NCBI RefSeq assembly: GCF_000518865.1
Contig: NZ_JAEK01000005.1
Location: 1 to 64,000 of the forward strand
Direction of reading: 5' to 3'
Source: Bacillus sp. J37
GTDB taxonomy: Bacteria; Bacillota; Bacilli; Bacillales; Bacillaceae
Length of the DNA: 64,000 bases
Below the pieces are notes generated by a model, which was given only the letters and a program-made list of their open reading frames with translations, did not search any database and was not told where the DNA came from. Positions within the stretch are counted from its first letter, which is position 1. Every line of letters begins with the position of its first letter. The position numbers and the translations under genes were made by a program. Below, one piece after another: positions 34,215 through 43,895 of the stretch.

Positions 34215-35168
34215 TTATTGCACTAACTCGTCCACTGATTGCTTTTCATAAATTCGTTTGATCGCTTCACTAATTAGTGGAGCGACTGATAACTCTACTA
34301 ATTTGTCAATACGCTTTTCTTCAGGAATTGTAATTGAATCGGTTATAACCAATTCCTTTATTTTAGAACTTTGGATTCGTTCAATTGCAGGGCCGGATAA
34401 AACCGGATGTGTACAACATGCATACACTTCCTTTGCCCCATGCTCTACTAGTGCATTTGCGGCTAATGTTATGGTACCGGCTGTGTCGATAATATCATCA
34501 ATTAAGATTGCTGTTTTTCCTTCAATATGGCCAACGATATTCATTACCTCTACAACATTTGGTCTTGGACGTCTTTTATCAATTATCGCAATTGGAGCTT
34601 TCAAACGATCTGCTAATTTACGAGCTCGTGTAACACCGCCGTGGTCTGGTGACACAATGACAATATCTTCTAAGTTCTTATTTATGAAGTATTCCCCTAA
34701 AATTGGAACACCTAATAGATGGTCTATTGGAATATCAAAGAAGCCCTGAATCTGGGGGGCGTGTAAATCAAGAGCAATCACACGAGTAGAGCCTGCTCTT
34801 TGGAGTAGATTTGCGACTAGTTTTGCAGTAATTGGCTCCCTTGCTCTAGCTTTACGGTCCTGTCTGGCATATCCGTAATATGGAATAACCAAATTGATTG
34901 TTTTTGCAGATGCACGCTTTAAAGCATCTACCATAATTAATAATTCCATTAAATGTTCATTTACAGGATTGCTAATCGATTGGATGATGTACACCTCATC
35001 TCCACGAATACTTTCCTCAATGTTAATTTGAATTTCTCCATCACTAAAACGAGTAACAGAACTCTTCCCTAATTCAATCCCAAGAATTTCGGCAATCTTC
35101 CTCGCTAACTTGGGATCAGAGTTAAGCGAAAATAGTTTTAAATTAGAATCTGCATAACGACTAGGCAT
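34215..35168 (-). CDS. prs: ribose-phosphate pyrophosphokinase
   Basis: 317 residues from the ATG at 35168; an in-frame ATG at 35261 would add 31 residues that do not belong to the family, and GGAGG lies 13 bases before the chosen start. The enzyme makes PRPP from ribose 5-phosphate and ATP for nucleotide, His and Trp synthesis. Motifs: [23 protein letters not shown] (ATP loop), [23 protein letters not shown] and the PRPP-binding loop [12 protein letters not shown]. It is not next to gcaD or ctc, the usual neighbours of prs in Bacillus. It may therefore be a second copy. Confidence 0.92.
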   Translation of the reverse strand: MPSRYADSNLKLFSLNSDPKLARKIAEILGIELGKSSVTRFSDGEIQINIEESIRGDEVYIIQSISNPVNEHLMELLIMVDALKRASAKTINLVIPYYGYARQDRKARAREPITAKLVANLLQRAGSTRVIALDLHAPQIQGFFDIPIDHLLGVPILGEYFINKNLEDIVIVSPDHGGVTRARKLADRLKAPIAIIDKRRPRPNVVEVMNIVGHIEGKTAILIDDIIDTAGTITLAANALVEHGAKEVYACCTHPVLSGPAIERIQSSKIKELVITDSITIPEEKRIDKLVELSVAPLISEAIKRIYEKQSVDELVQ

Positions 35169-35403
35169 GGTAAAGTGAAAACCTCCAGTTGGACTTATAA
35201 TTTGTGGCCATGTTATTGATAAGTATTGATTTTTATCATTATTAAATGAAACGGAAATCAACAGGAAATTTAAACAAGCCTCAAAATGAGTAATTTACAT
35301 ACCTATTCTACACTATTCGGTTTGTATTCAACAGAGACTTCACTATAATTCTTTTATTTTTTGTGAACTCTTTTTCATAAAGTAGTCAATGGTCATAAAA
35401 AAC

Positions 35404-35431
35404 ACGGGACCTAATGAGATCCCGCATTGTT
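35404..35431 (-). terminator. terminator after metE
   Basis: Minus strand gcgggatctcattaggtcccgt hairpin followed by gtttttt. Confidence 0.8.
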
Positions 35432-35442
35432 TACGTTATTTT

Positions 35443-37749
35443 TCAGCTATTGTTTACAAGCAGCTTTTCTCTCGTGTACTTAGCTGCTTCTACCATTACT
35501 TTTAACGCTGCAACCGTTTCTTCTATTCCGCGTGTCTTTAATCCACAATCAGGATTGATCCAGAACAATTTTGGATCCAACACTTGAAGTGCCCGATCAA
35601 TATTTCTTAAAAGCTCCTCTACTTTTGGAACTCGTGGACTATGAATATCATATACACCCAGCCCAATCCCTTTATTATATGTCGTTTCTTCAAAAGCTTG
35701 GATCAATTCTCCGTGACTTCTTGAAGTTTCAATAGAAATAACATCTGCATCAAGTTCATCAATGGTTGTAATAATATTTTTAAAATCTGAATAACACATA
35801 TGTGTATGAATTTGGGTCTCATCTTGAACTGATGTTGTTGCAAGCTTAAATGCATAAACTGCTTCATTAAGGTAACGATCCCAATTTTCACGTTTTAAAG
35901 GTAATCCTTCTCTAATTGCCGGTTCATCAACTTGAATCATTCGGATACCGTTTTTCTCAAGGCTATCAACCTCTTTTCTCAGAGCCAGAGCAATTTGATT
36001 TGCCACATCGAAACGGGAAATATCATCACGAACAAATGACCAATTTAATATAGTTATCGGGCCAGTCAGCATTCCTTTAACAGGTTTTGCTGTTAGTGAT
36101 TGAGCGAATACTGTTTCCTTTACCGTCATTGATTCCTTCAAATCAACATCACCATAGATAAGTGGCGGTTTCACACATCGTGATCCATATGATTGAACCC
36201 ATCCAAACTTTGTGAATTGGAATCCTAGTAGTTTTTCTCCAAAATATTCAACCATATCTGTACGTTCGAATTCCCCATGAACAAAAACATCCAGACCTAA
36301 TTCTTCTTGAATATCTATCCATTTTTTAATCTCTGCTTTTATATATTCCTCATATTCCGCATCGGTTAACTCGCCTTTACGCCATTTTAAACGTTGATTT
36401 CTTACTTCTTTTGTTTGGGGAAAGCTTCCGATCGTTGTCGTAGGAAGCATTGGTAACTCAAAGGTATTAGCCTGTAATTCCTTGCGAACCGAAAAATCCG
36501 CTCTCCGACCTACATCATATACATGTATGTTTTTTATCGCATCTTGTACATCCGAATTGTTTCTAAAAGAAGAATGGTTTAAAGATTGAATAGATGTAGT
36601 ACTCTCTTTCAGTTGTTCTTGTACAGAATCAATGCCATTATTCATTGCTTTAGTTAAGACAATAACTTCATTTATTTTTTCATCAGCAAAGGATAGGGCA
36701 TTTTTGAGAACCACATCAAGTGCTTCTTCGCTTTTTACAGTTACTGGTACATGTAACAAGCTTGATGATGGTTGGACGATTAAACGCTCGTTTGAAACAA
36801 ATTCTGATATTTCTGTCAAAAGTGAAAGTTGCTCTTCGAGATTACAGCGCCAAATGTTACGGCCATTGACTACACCAGCTGCTAACACTTTATCACAAGG
36901 AAAACCAAAGCTTTTTAAAGCCCTAAGATGATGGCCGCCATCTTGGGCAAAATCAAGTCCTATACCATGAACTGGTAATGAACAAACTTCTTTGAAATAT
37001 TCAATATGATCAAAATAGGTTTGTAAAATCACGTGAACATTTGGTGCTGATTCATGTAACTGCTGATAGACTTCACGGAGCAGTTCAACCTCTTCATAAG
37101 TAATATTTGTCGCTAATATTGGTTCATCCATTTGAACCCACTGGACTCCTTCTGTTTGTAATTGCTGCAGGATTTCAGCATAAAGCGGGACAAATCTCTC
37201 TACTAAATCGTGAAACTCAGACTTTTTGTATCCTTTTGATAGCTTAACAAAAGTTACTGGACCTAAAATGACTGGTTTTCCTTCAATATTTAACTTCTGT
37301 TTTGCTTCTTTATAAAAAGCAAGTGGACGGTTTTCCACAAGTTTAGGTTCAGCATTATTTAACTCAGGAACAATATAGTGATAATTTGTGTTAAACCATT
37401 TTGTCATTTCACAAGCAACTGCACCTTTATTACCCCTTGCCATATCAAAATATGTTTCTAAAGAAACTGCGCCATTCGTGTAATCAAAGCGCTCGGGAAC
37501 AAGACCAAACATTACAGCTGTATCAAGAACATGATCATAAAAGCTGAAATCTCCTACCGGTATTAAATCAACGCCTTGCTCTTTTTGTTTTTTTAGATGT
37601 TGTAGGCGGATCTCTTCCATTCGGTTTAAAAATGTGTCTTTATCAAGATTACCTGCCCAGTATTGTTCAAGCACCTTTTTCCATTCACGTTTTTCACCAA
37701 TACGAGGATATCCTAAGTTCGAGCTTTGTATTTGACTCATTGTATTCAT
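35443..37749 (-). CDS. metE: cobalamin-independent methionine synthase
   Basis: 768 residues, the usual length. It transfers the methyl group of 5-methyl-THF-triglutamate to homocysteine to make methionine, without B12. Seen: [15 protein letters not shown] in the first barrel, [17 protein letters not shown] at the start of the second, [35 protein letters not shown], and zinc ligands in HTHMCYSDF and NPDCGLKTR. An AGGAG site lies just before the ATG at 37749. Expression should fall when either SAM or B12 is plentiful, because the leader carries both riboswitches. Confidence 0.95.
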   Translation of the reverse strand: MNTMSQIQSSNLGYPRIGEKREWKKVLEQYWAGNLDKDTFLNRMEEIRLQHLKKQKEQGVDLIPVGDFSFYDHVLDTAVMFGLVPERFDYTNGAVSLETYFDMARGNKGAVACEMTKWFNTNYHYIVPELNNAEPKLVENRPLAFYKEAKQKLNIEGKPVILGPVTFVKLSKGYKKSEFHDLVERFVPLYAEILQQLQTEGVQWVQMDEPILATNITYEEVELLREVYQQLHESAPNVHVILQTYFDHIEYFKEVCSLPVHGIGLDFAQDGGHHLRALKSFGFPCDKVLAAGVVNGRNIWRCNLEEQLSLLTEISEFVSNERLIVQPSSSLLHVPVTVKSEEALDVVLKNALSFADEKINEVIVLTKAMNNGIDSVQEQLKESTTSIQSLNHSSFRNNSDVQDAIKNIHVYDVGRRADFSVRKELQANTFELPMLPTTTIGSFPQTKEVRNQRLKWRKGELTDAEYEEYIKAEIKKWIDIQEELGLDVFVHGEFERTDMVEYFGEKLLGFQFTKFGWVQSYGSRCVKPPLIYGDVDLKESMTVKETVFAQSLTAKPVKGMLTGPITILNWSFVRDDISRFDVANQIALALRKEVDSLEKNGIRMIQVDEPAIREGLPLKRENWDRYLNEAVYAFKLATTSVQDETQIHTHMCYSDFKNIITTIDELDADVISIETSRSHGELIQAFEETTYNKGIGLGVYDIHSPRVPKVEELLRNIDRALQVLDPKLFWINPDCGLKTRGIEETVAALKVMVEAAKYTREKLLVNNS

Positions 37750-37781
37750 GCACTCCTATCATTTGTATTTTTTGCCCCAAA

Positions 37782-37818
37782 CAAAAAATCTCTCTTTTCA
37801 AATTAGAAAAGAGAGATT
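37782..37818 (-). terminator. terminator controlled by the cobalamin riboswitch
   Basis: aatctctcttttc / gaaaagagagatt hairpin followed by six or more T in the minus direction; located between the B12 aptamer and metE. Confidence 0.82.
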
Positions 37819-37907
37819 CATACGCATAGCTAACTAGAGTTGAGACATTCCGGATTTCTCAACACGTATTCCTCACTCCTCCCTATCCATCCGTAGGTAC
37901 AAGCGCA

Positions 37908-38076
37908 TATAACAGGCAGGTCTCCTGACTTAGGTTCATGGCTTCTTATCCCTTCCCATTTCATATTGAAATAGTGGTTATTAATAAGTTGCTCCCCATT
38001 ACAGTGGCGGGACCGTGCCGGATTTTCACCGAACTTCCCTTTTAAGCTGTGATAGATTTCACAGCACCTGTTACAT
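37908..38076 (-). promoter_or_regulatory. cobalamin (B12) riboswitch in the metE leader
   Basis: The minus strand contains the B12-box GCCACTGTAATGGGGAGC-type segment near 38000-38015, preceded by GTGAAAATCCGGCACGGTCCC, and followed by AAGTCAGGAGACCTGCCTGTT at the 3' end, all hallmarks of the cobalamin aptamer. B12 binding would favour the terminator at 37782-37818 and stop metE when B12-dependent MetH can work. Confidence 0.93.
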
Positions 38077-38117
38077 TTGATATGTAATTTTCAGACGATT
38101 TCTTCTTCCAATATCTA

Positions 38118-38150
38118 AAAGACCTCTCTATTTAAAATAGAGAGGTCTTC
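38118..38150 (-). terminator. terminator controlled by the SAM riboswitch
   Basis: agacctctctatt / aatagagaggtct with TTTT in the minus direction, just after the SAM aptamer. Confidence 0.85.
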
Positions 38151-38165
38151 ATTTCAATGAAATCC

Positions 38166-38280
38166 CCTCTTATTTGTCAAAGCCACACACTTTGCAGGAA
38201 TTAGCACCTTTTCAACGAATGAAAGTTGAATGGTTGCCGGGCTTCATCGGGCCAGTCCCTCCGCCACTCTGAATAAGAGT
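38166..38280 (-). promoter_or_regulatory. SAM-I (S-box) riboswitch in the metE leader
   Basis: Minus strand: CTCTTATTCAGAGTGGCGG, then GAGGGACTGGCCC, GATGAAGCCCGGCAACC, AAGGTGCTAATTCCTGC, and a closing AATAAGAG that pairs with the 5' end (P1). This is the SAM-I aptamer. SAM binding promotes the terminator that follows. Confidence 0.95.
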
Positions 38281-38435
38281 ATTTTGATAATTAATGATAT
38301 TTTGAATTTAATAGCATATTAGCACGAGAAAGGTAAAGCTGTCAAAAGTTTTTCATTATTTCACCAATTTAAACTAATTTTTCAAGTAAATAATAGAGTC
38401 ATGAGCACTTTTACTTTTCGTTTAATTTCTTAAAG

Positions 38436-39947
38436 TTATAATTCCCCAACAGATGAAGGCCGTTCTTTTGCCTTATCTGCAGCACCTGCATTTTTCGTTG
38501 CTTCTTCTTTATTTTCAGCCATTTCTTCGACTGTTTTAGTTTTTAATCGAGCAGCACCTTTATAATTTTTCGTTGGGATAAGTTGTTCTGTTTCAAGACG
38601 ATATTTTGCCTCTGAAATTGCTTTTGAATATTGTGGTAACCATTTTTCCTGTGCAACTAATAGTTCATCTGTCATTTGCCATATTTCTTTCGGATTACAT
38701 ACCGCTCCTACTAATGGGTCCATCATCATCGCTTGACGTAGTAGAAAGTCATCTCCCTTAACAGCTGCTTCCACTGCTAATCGTTGAACAGAAATACTCA
38801 CATTACATACAGCAGCACACCCAAGCGGAAGATCACCTACATGTGGCATATTGATTCCATTACGATCCACATATCCGGGGGCTTCAATTATGGCATCATC
38901 AGGAAGATTTGTGATAACCCCGTTATTCACTACATTAAAATGTCCTCGATAAACTCTTCCTGTTTCAAGTCCCTCAATAATATACGAACCATGTTCCTCA
39001 CTGCGGTTCTCCTGTTTATATGTAAGTGAAGGCTCCTTCATCCAATTTGGGAAATCTGTCTCAAACCAATTCCTTCCCTCTGTGCATACACGTAAATATC
39101 CACCTGTTTCACCATTTATCCATGAGCCTAAATCTATCCATTCCTTAATCTCATCCGTGCGTTTTCGATACCATGGGACATATTCACTTAAATGTCCATT
39201 TGATTCTGTAGAGTAATACCCAAATCTCCTTAACATATCAATTCTAACTTTTTCTGTTTTACGAAACTCAGGATGTTCCTCAAATGCTTCTAAAAGATTT
39301 CCTGTTACATCTTCTCCCTTATGTTTCACACTAATGTACCATGTTTGGTGATTGATCCCTGCACAAATTATGTCGATCTCTTCTTTTTTATAGCCTAACA
39401 CTTCTGCAATTTGCCTATGCCCGCCTTGTACTCCATGACAAAGTCCGATTGTTTTCACACCGCCATATACATTACATGCCCACGTAATCATAGCCATTGG
39501 ATTTGCATAGTTTAAAAGAATACAATCCTTCTCTGCTACTTCTTTAATATCCTTACAAATCTCCAACATTTCTGCAATTCCGCGTTGACCATACATAATC
39601 CCACCAGCACACAATGTATCACCAACACACTGATCGATCCCATACTTAAGCGGGATATCAATATCCAGTCCAAAGGCCTCAAGTCCACCAATTCTTACAA
39701 CCGAAAAAATATATCTTGCGCCTCTTAAGGCTTCCTTGCGATTAGTTGTAGCATGAATCTTTATATTCAATCCATTTTCATCAATATCGCGTTGACACAG
39801 TTCTGTTACCATTTGAAGGTTTGAAGGATTAATATCTGTAAAAGATACTTCAATATCTTGAAATTCAGATACAGATAACAAATCACGTAAAAGTCCTCTA
39901 GTAAACCCTATACTTCCTGCGCCGATAAAAGAAATTTTAAATGACAT
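38436..39947 (-). CDS. glycoside hydrolase family 4 (alpha-galactosidase/alpha-glucuronidase-like)
   Basis: 503 residues. GH4 enzymes use NAD+ and a divalent metal to cleave by an oxidation/elimination route. The NAD-binding FIGAGSIGFTRGLLRDLL is at the N-terminus; VGDTLCAGGIMYGQRG, LNYANPMAMI, GLCHGVQGG (metal-binding Cys and His) and GINHQTWYI follow. These resemble MelA-type members more than the 6-phospho-glucosidases, but the substrate is unclear. The tail after residue 460 is charged and Ala-rich. An AraC regulator gene lies 150 bases upstream on the same strand. Confidence 0.83.
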   Translation of the reverse strand: MSFKISFIGAGSIGFTRGLLRDLLSVSEFQDIEVSFTDINPSNLQMVTELCQRDIDENGLNIKIHATTNRKEALRGARYIFSVVRIGGLEAFGLDIDIPLKYGIDQCVGDTLCAGGIMYGQRGIAEMLEICKDIKEVAEKDCILLNYANPMAMITWACNVYGGVKTIGLCHGVQGGHRQIAEVLGYKKEEIDIICAGINHQTWYISVKHKGEDVTGNLLEAFEEHPEFRKTEKVRIDMLRRFGYYSTESNGHLSEYVPWYRKRTDEIKEWIDLGSWINGETGGYLRVCTEGRNWFETDFPNWMKEPSLTYKQENRSEEHGSYIIEGLETGRVYRGHFNVVNNGVITNLPDDAIIEAPGYVDRNGINMPHVGDLPLGCAAVCNVSISVQRLAVEAAVKGDDFLLRQAMMMDPLVGAVCNPKEIWQMTDELLVAQEKWLPQYSKAISEAKYRLETEQLIPTKNYKGAARLKTKTVEEMAENKEEATKNAGAADKAKERPSSVGEL

Positions 39948-40075
39948 ATAAAGAAAGCACTCCTTTTCCTTTTGTTATTATTATTTTAACAACAAAGGAT
40001 TGAATGCGTTTCCAATATCATAACTTTCTCATAGGTTTTCATGTCAAAAATCCTAACTTTTATAATATAAAAATA

Positions 40076-40098
40076 GGATGACCATTGGTCATCCCAAA
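40076..40098 (-). terminator. terminator after the AraC-type gene
   Basis: ggatgacca / tggtcatcc hairpin followed by a weak T-rich tract in the minus direction. Confidence 0.55.
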
Positions 40099-40099
40099 T

Positions 40100-40999
40100 T
40101 CAGTGATTCACTTTTTGAATAGACTTTTTCACTAATTTTCTGTATTCATTTGGAGTTTGCCCGGTATATTTTTTAAATAACATACTAAAATATTGACGAC
40201 TATTTACACCAACATAATGTGTAATTTCAATTACAGGTATCTCAGTTTCTTTTAACAACATTTTTGCTTTTTGGATTCTAAGCCTGGTTAAATAGTCTAA
40301 AATCGTACACTTCATTTGTTGTTTAAAAATACGGTGGAGATAGCCTGAATGAAGGCTCACCGCTATGGCAACATCTTTGATTTGGATATCACGATCATAA
40401 TTTTGATGAAGGTAATCAACCGCTTGTTTTACATAAACATTTGTTTGCTGACTTAAGTCATATTGATTATTTTCATCCTTGTCAATGATCATTCTCGATA
40501 GCTGAATCAAAAGCTGACTAAATAATAAATAGACCATCGGGTCCTGTATAGATCTTTCGTTATCAAGCTCCAAAACTAAAGTCTTTAAAGAACGATAAAT
40601 CTCATCCGGGTCCTTAAAAAGGACATATGGTCTTTTTAATGCTAAAAATCGATTTAAACTAATGGAATGGTCGGTTAATTCCTTTATCGAAGGAAAACTT
40701 CCCTCTTTTGATACAAAAGTGAATTCAATGTTTAACATTCGACACGGGCTACCTTCTTCAACAAGTAAACGATGGGGAACATTTGCGTCAAGGAGAATTA
40801 CATCCCCCTTTTTCATCTGAATCGTTTCTTGCTCAGCCTCTACTACACATTGACCGTTTATCACATACATAATCTCAACTTCTTTATGAGTATGGAAATC
40901 CATGTGATGAAAATCCCACTGTTTAAAATAATAAGCATTTACTCTTGGATAATAGTGATTTGTGAGTAATTCATGCTGATAAAGACTAAAATTACCCAT
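40100..40999 (-). CDS. AraC-family regulator with cupin domain
   Basis: 299 residues. Residues about 20-110 form a cupin sensor domain (HMDFHTHKEVEIMYVINGQC, GDVILLDANVPHRL); the C-terminal 100 hold two AraC helix-turn-helix motifs (IQIKDVAIAVSLHSGYLHRIFKQQM and VIEITHYVGVNSRQYFSMLFKKYTGQTPNEYRK). Likely an activator of the flanking GH4 and dehydrogenase genes in response to a sugar. AGGAGG is not seen clearly; the ATG at 40999 is preceded by TGGAGGACC. Confidence 0.85.
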   Translation of the reverse strand: MGNFSLYQHELLTNHYYPRVNAYYFKQWDFHHMDFHTHKEVEIMYVINGQCVVEAEQETIQMKKGDVILLDANVPHRLLVEEGSPCRMLNIEFTFVSKEGSFPSIKELTDHSISLNRFLALKRPYVLFKDPDEIYRSLKTLVLELDNERSIQDPMVYLLFSQLLIQLSRMIIDKDENNQYDLSQQTNVYVKQAVDYLHQNYDRDIQIKDVAIAVSLHSGYLHRIFKQQMKCTILDYLTRLRIQKAKMLLKETEIPVIEITHYVGVNSRQYFSMLFKKYTGQTPNEYRKLVKKSIQKVNH

Positions 41000-41039
41000 A
41001 GGTCCTCCATATTCGAATCAAACTTTTTTATGTAACCTA

Positions 41040-42140
41040 CTATTCTATTAAACCATTTGGATACACAATAACTTTTAAACTTTCTTTTTTATTAAGTCTA
41101 GCACGTTCCATTGCTTCTTTCGTTTCATCAAGAGTATATCGATCTGTAATTAAGCTATCCAAATTATAGTTTTGCGAGGTTAAAAACTCAATTCCTTGAT
41201 TATACGTATTGGCATATCTAAAGATTCCATAAATATCTAATTCATAATCTGCGATAAGCGGTACATTTAATGGAATTTCATCTTGTGGCGGTAATCCAAC
41301 GATTGCTAATTTACCACCTCTTTTTAATGATTTTAATGCTGTTTGAAGCGCTTTAGGATTACCTGCAGTTTCAAAGCAAACGTCAACACCTTTTCCAGCA
41401 GTAATATTCGCGATTTCTTCATTTGGATCCTGCTCCAAAACGTTTATAACATGCGTAGCACCTAGCTTTTTGGCGGCATTCAATCGATTATCCTCTAAGT
41501 CCGTTACGATAATTTTCGAAGCTCCAAAAGCTTTTACTGCAGCTATGGCTGTAAGGCCAACAGGTCCCATTCCCATTATAGCCACTGTTGAACCAGGTTG
41601 AAGTTTAGACCTTTTTGCTGCATGAATCCCTACCGAAAAAGGCTCAACAAGTGATGCTTCTTCAAATGATAGTTCATCCGGAATTGGAAATAAGAAATCT
41701 TCTCTGTGCTTTATATATTGAACAAAGGCACCGTCGATTGGAGGTGTTGCTAAAAATTGTACATCCGGACAAAGATTATATCTCCCATCCTTGCAATATT
41801 CACATTGTCCACATGTAATACCCGGTTCAATCGCCACACGATCACCGATTTTTAACCTGGAAACTTGATCACCAACCTCTACAACTATACCTGCACATTC
41901 ATGACCTAAGATAATCGGTTTTTCAACAACATACCTTCCTATTTTTCCATGTTCATAGTAATGAATATCAGACCCACATATTCCAACTGCCATCACCTTG
42001 ACTAACACTTCATTTCCTTCAACCTTTGGAACAGCAACTTCTTGGACTTCAATCTCATAGGGTCTTGTCATTACTGCCGCTTTCATAATAGTTGGAACCT
42101 CTACCTTTTCAACACTTTTGAAAACAGATTGATTCGACAT
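41040..42140 (-). CDS. zinc-dependent alcohol/sorbitol dehydrogenase
   Basis: 366 residues from the ATG at 42140 (GGGGAAGG upstream; an ATG at 42188 would add 16 residues). Zinc sites: catalytic GICGSDIHYYEHG and GHECAG, structural CGQCEYCKDGRYNLC with four cysteines. The NAD-binding GMGPVGLTAIAAVKAFGASKII is followed by VTDLEDNRL (acidic residue for NAD). The HYYEHGKIG motif is that of sorbitol/xylitol dehydrogenases. It would oxidise a sugar alcohol to a ketose. Its promoter region carries a cre-like box. Confidence 0.87.
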   Translation of the reverse strand: MSNQSVFKSVEKVEVPTIMKAAVMTRPYEIEVQEVAVPKVEGNEVLVKVMAVGICGSDIHYYEHGKIGRYVVEKPIILGHECAGIVVEVGDQVSRLKIGDRVAIEPGITCGQCEYCKDGRYNLCPDVQFLATPPIDGAFVQYIKHREDFLFPIPDELSFEEASLVEPFSVGIHAAKRSKLQPGSTVAIMGMGPVGLTAIAAVKAFGASKIIVTDLEDNRLNAAKKLGATHVINVLEQDPNEEIANITAGKGVDVCFETAGNPKALQTALKSLKRGGKLAIVGLPPQDEIPLNVPLIADYELDIYGIFRYANTYNQGIEFLTSQNYNLDSLITDRYTLDETKEAMERARLNKKESLKVIVYPNGLIE

Positions 42141-42173
42141 ATCTCTACCTTCCCCTTTCTTATCTTCTATAAC

Positions 42174-42187
42174 GAAAACGCTTACCA
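42174..42187 (-). promoter_or_regulatory. cre-like CcpA box upstream of the dehydrogenase
   Basis: cgaaaacgcttacc fits 12 of 14 cre positions (mismatches at the two ends). Suggests carbon catabolite control. Confidence 0.4.
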
Positions 42188-42369
42188 TTTTACCTTTTAA
42201 TAGAATATCATCGCTGAATTGCTGGGTGCATCTAAGATTTTAATTCTTGTCCCTACTAGAATAACACCATTTTCAAGAACAAAAAAGTGAAAAATCATCA
42301 TTAGAATGAAACAATCGATCAGCATCATTCGTTTCATAGATGAATAACAAACAAAGGGAGCTGTTTCAC

Positions 42370-42930
42370 TTGAAAAACTTTAAAAAATTATCAGCAACTG
42401 TATTAACTGCATCTGTCCTATTATTAGGTATTCCTGCTGGGGGTGTAAGTGCTCAAGAAAATGTCAATTATTCTATTTTTGACCTATCGGGTACATTAAA
42501 AGAAGGTTCTAAGGGAGAAAATGTAAAAATCATGCAACGTGCATTAAATAAAGCAATGGGTGCTGAATTATCTGAGGATGGAATTTTTGGTCCTAATACA
42601 AAAACAGCTGTAATTGCCTTTCAAAAATCAAAAAAAACGCTAAAAGCAGATGGAATTTACGGACCAAAAACGCATGCTGAACTATCGAAGGAAATCAACT
42701 CTTTCGGCTTTGAAAACACTGTTTTAAAAATGGGCAGCAGAGGTGAAGCAGTGAAAACACTCCAAAAAGCATTAAATGATATGAGCTATGACGTGACAGT
42801 AGATGGAATATATGGACCACAAACAAAGGAAGCTGTTATTACATTTCAAAAACGCTTCCCGGACCTTGTAAATGATGGAATTTTCGGACCTAAAACTAAG
42901 GCAGTTATGGATAAGGTTTTAAATGACTGA
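42370..42930 (+). CDS. secreted protein with two peptidoglycan-binding domains
   Basis: 186 residues from the TTG at 42370, chosen because GGGAG lies nine bases upstream and the result is a clean signal peptide (KKLSATVLTASVLLLGIPAG, cleavage after GVSA). Two PG_binding_1 repeats follow: GSKGENVKIMQRALNKA ... DGIFGPNTKTAVIAFQ and GSRGEAVKTLQKALNDM ... DGIYGPQTKEAVITFQ. There is no catalytic domain. It may anchor to the wall alone or regulate an autolysin. It is flanked by divergent and convergent sugar genes. Confidence 0.83.
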   Translation: MKNFKKLSATVLTASVLLLGIPAGGVSAQENVNYSIFDLSGTLKEGSKGENVKIMQRALNKAMGAELSEDGIFGPNTKTAVIAFQKSKKTLKADGIYGPKTHAELSKEINSFGFENTVLKMGSRGEAVKTLQKALNDMSYDVTVDGIYGPQTKEAVITFQKRFPDLVNDGIFGPKTKAVMDKVLND

Positions 42931-42940
42931 AATCTAGTAA

Positions 42941-42970
42941 AAGGCGATCAATTCACTGATCGCCTTTATT
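42941..42970. terminator. terminator between converging genes
   Basis: aaggcgatca / tgatcgcctt hairpin with T-rich right flank (plus) and A-rich left flank. Confidence 0.7.
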
Positions 42971-42975
42971 ATTCT

Positions 42976-43806
42976 CTAGATGTTGTTAAACACTTTATCG
43001 AACCCTATTTTAGAACGTTTAATCAGCTCTTCACCTGATTCACTTGGTTGTGAAGGAGTTAATACTTCTTGGGATATTGGGCCGCTATAGCCAGTTTTCT
43101 TAATACTTTTCAAGAATAAAGGTAAATCAATTATCCCTTCCCCTGTATAAAGCCGATCATTATCCTTTAGATCTTCCACCGGTAAATTCTCTGCATCATT
43201 AATATGAACATGAACAATCTGCTGCTCATTTAAATTGGATAAGTCTTCGCTTGAAAGGCCTGTTGTGTACCAATGATACGAATCTAACAATAAGCCTACA
43301 TTCGGTAAACCTATCGCATCAATTAATTGGAGTGTTTCCTCTTGTGTCCATATAAATGGATTTTTCCAGGTGTTTCTTAAATGGTGTGGACCAACATATT
43401 CCAAACCAAGTCTCACATCATATGAACCTAGAACTTCAGCACAAATTCTCAGACGTTTTACTGCTAGACTCATAAATTGGGCTGATTTCAAGTCAGTTGA
43501 GGGTAAAATATACGTACAACATCGAGTACAACCTAATTCTTGTGCTGCCTTAGCAGCCGAAGCAAGTTTGACTAAATCCTTTGTGAAATCTTCTTGAGAG
43601 CTTCTCCATTCAACTGGTAATCCTATAGCACCTAATTGAATGTTATTACCTTGCAATATCTCTTTTGCTCCAATTCGTCCATAGTCTTCAATTAATTTTT
43701 CTGCATCAAGATCAACAGATTGAAAAGAGTATTCTGATGCTAACTCAATAAATTGTTTATCATCCGCGAAGGATCCTAATCCGGCTTTGGTTAATCCCCT
43801 TAACAT
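42976..43806 (-). CDS. sugar phosphate isomerase/epimerase (TIM barrel)
   Basis: 276 residues; the ATG at 43806 has GGGTGATAG seven bases upstream. An AP-endonuclease-type TIM barrel: EYSFQSVDLDAEKL, IQLGAIGLPVEW, GLEYVGPHHLR (metal Glu), LLLDSYHWYTTGLS (Asp/His), IVHVHINDAENLP, and LFLKSIKKTGYSGPISQEVL (final Glu). It is likely to act on a keto-inositol or keto-sugar like IolE/IolI relatives. It follows the Gfo/Idh/MocA gene by about 90 bases in a probable operon. Confidence 0.82.
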   Translation of the reverse strand: MLRGLTKAGLGSFADDKQFIELASEYSFQSVDLDAEKLIEDYGRIGAKEILQGNNIQLGAIGLPVEWRSSQEDFTKDLVKLASAAKAAQELGCTRCCTYILPSTDLKSAQFMSLAVKRLRICAEVLGSYDVRLGLEYVGPHHLRNTWKNPFIWTQEETLQLIDAIGLPNVGLLLDSYHWYTTGLSSEDLSNLNEQQIVHVHINDAENLPVEDLKDNDRLYTGEGIIDLPLFLKSIKKTGYSGPISQEVLTPSQPSESGEELIKRSKIGFDKVFNNI

Positions 43807-43895
43807 CAACTATCACCCTTTTTAAGGAAGTTTTTTGAAAAACTTCGTATTAAATCTATGATCATCATTAGTTTAACTAAGGAATTTCTCAATAA

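Noticed and set aside
34258-34749. 163-residue plus-strand ORF opposite prs
   Set aside because: Antisense frame of a highly conserved gene; no family match and no ribosome-binding site.
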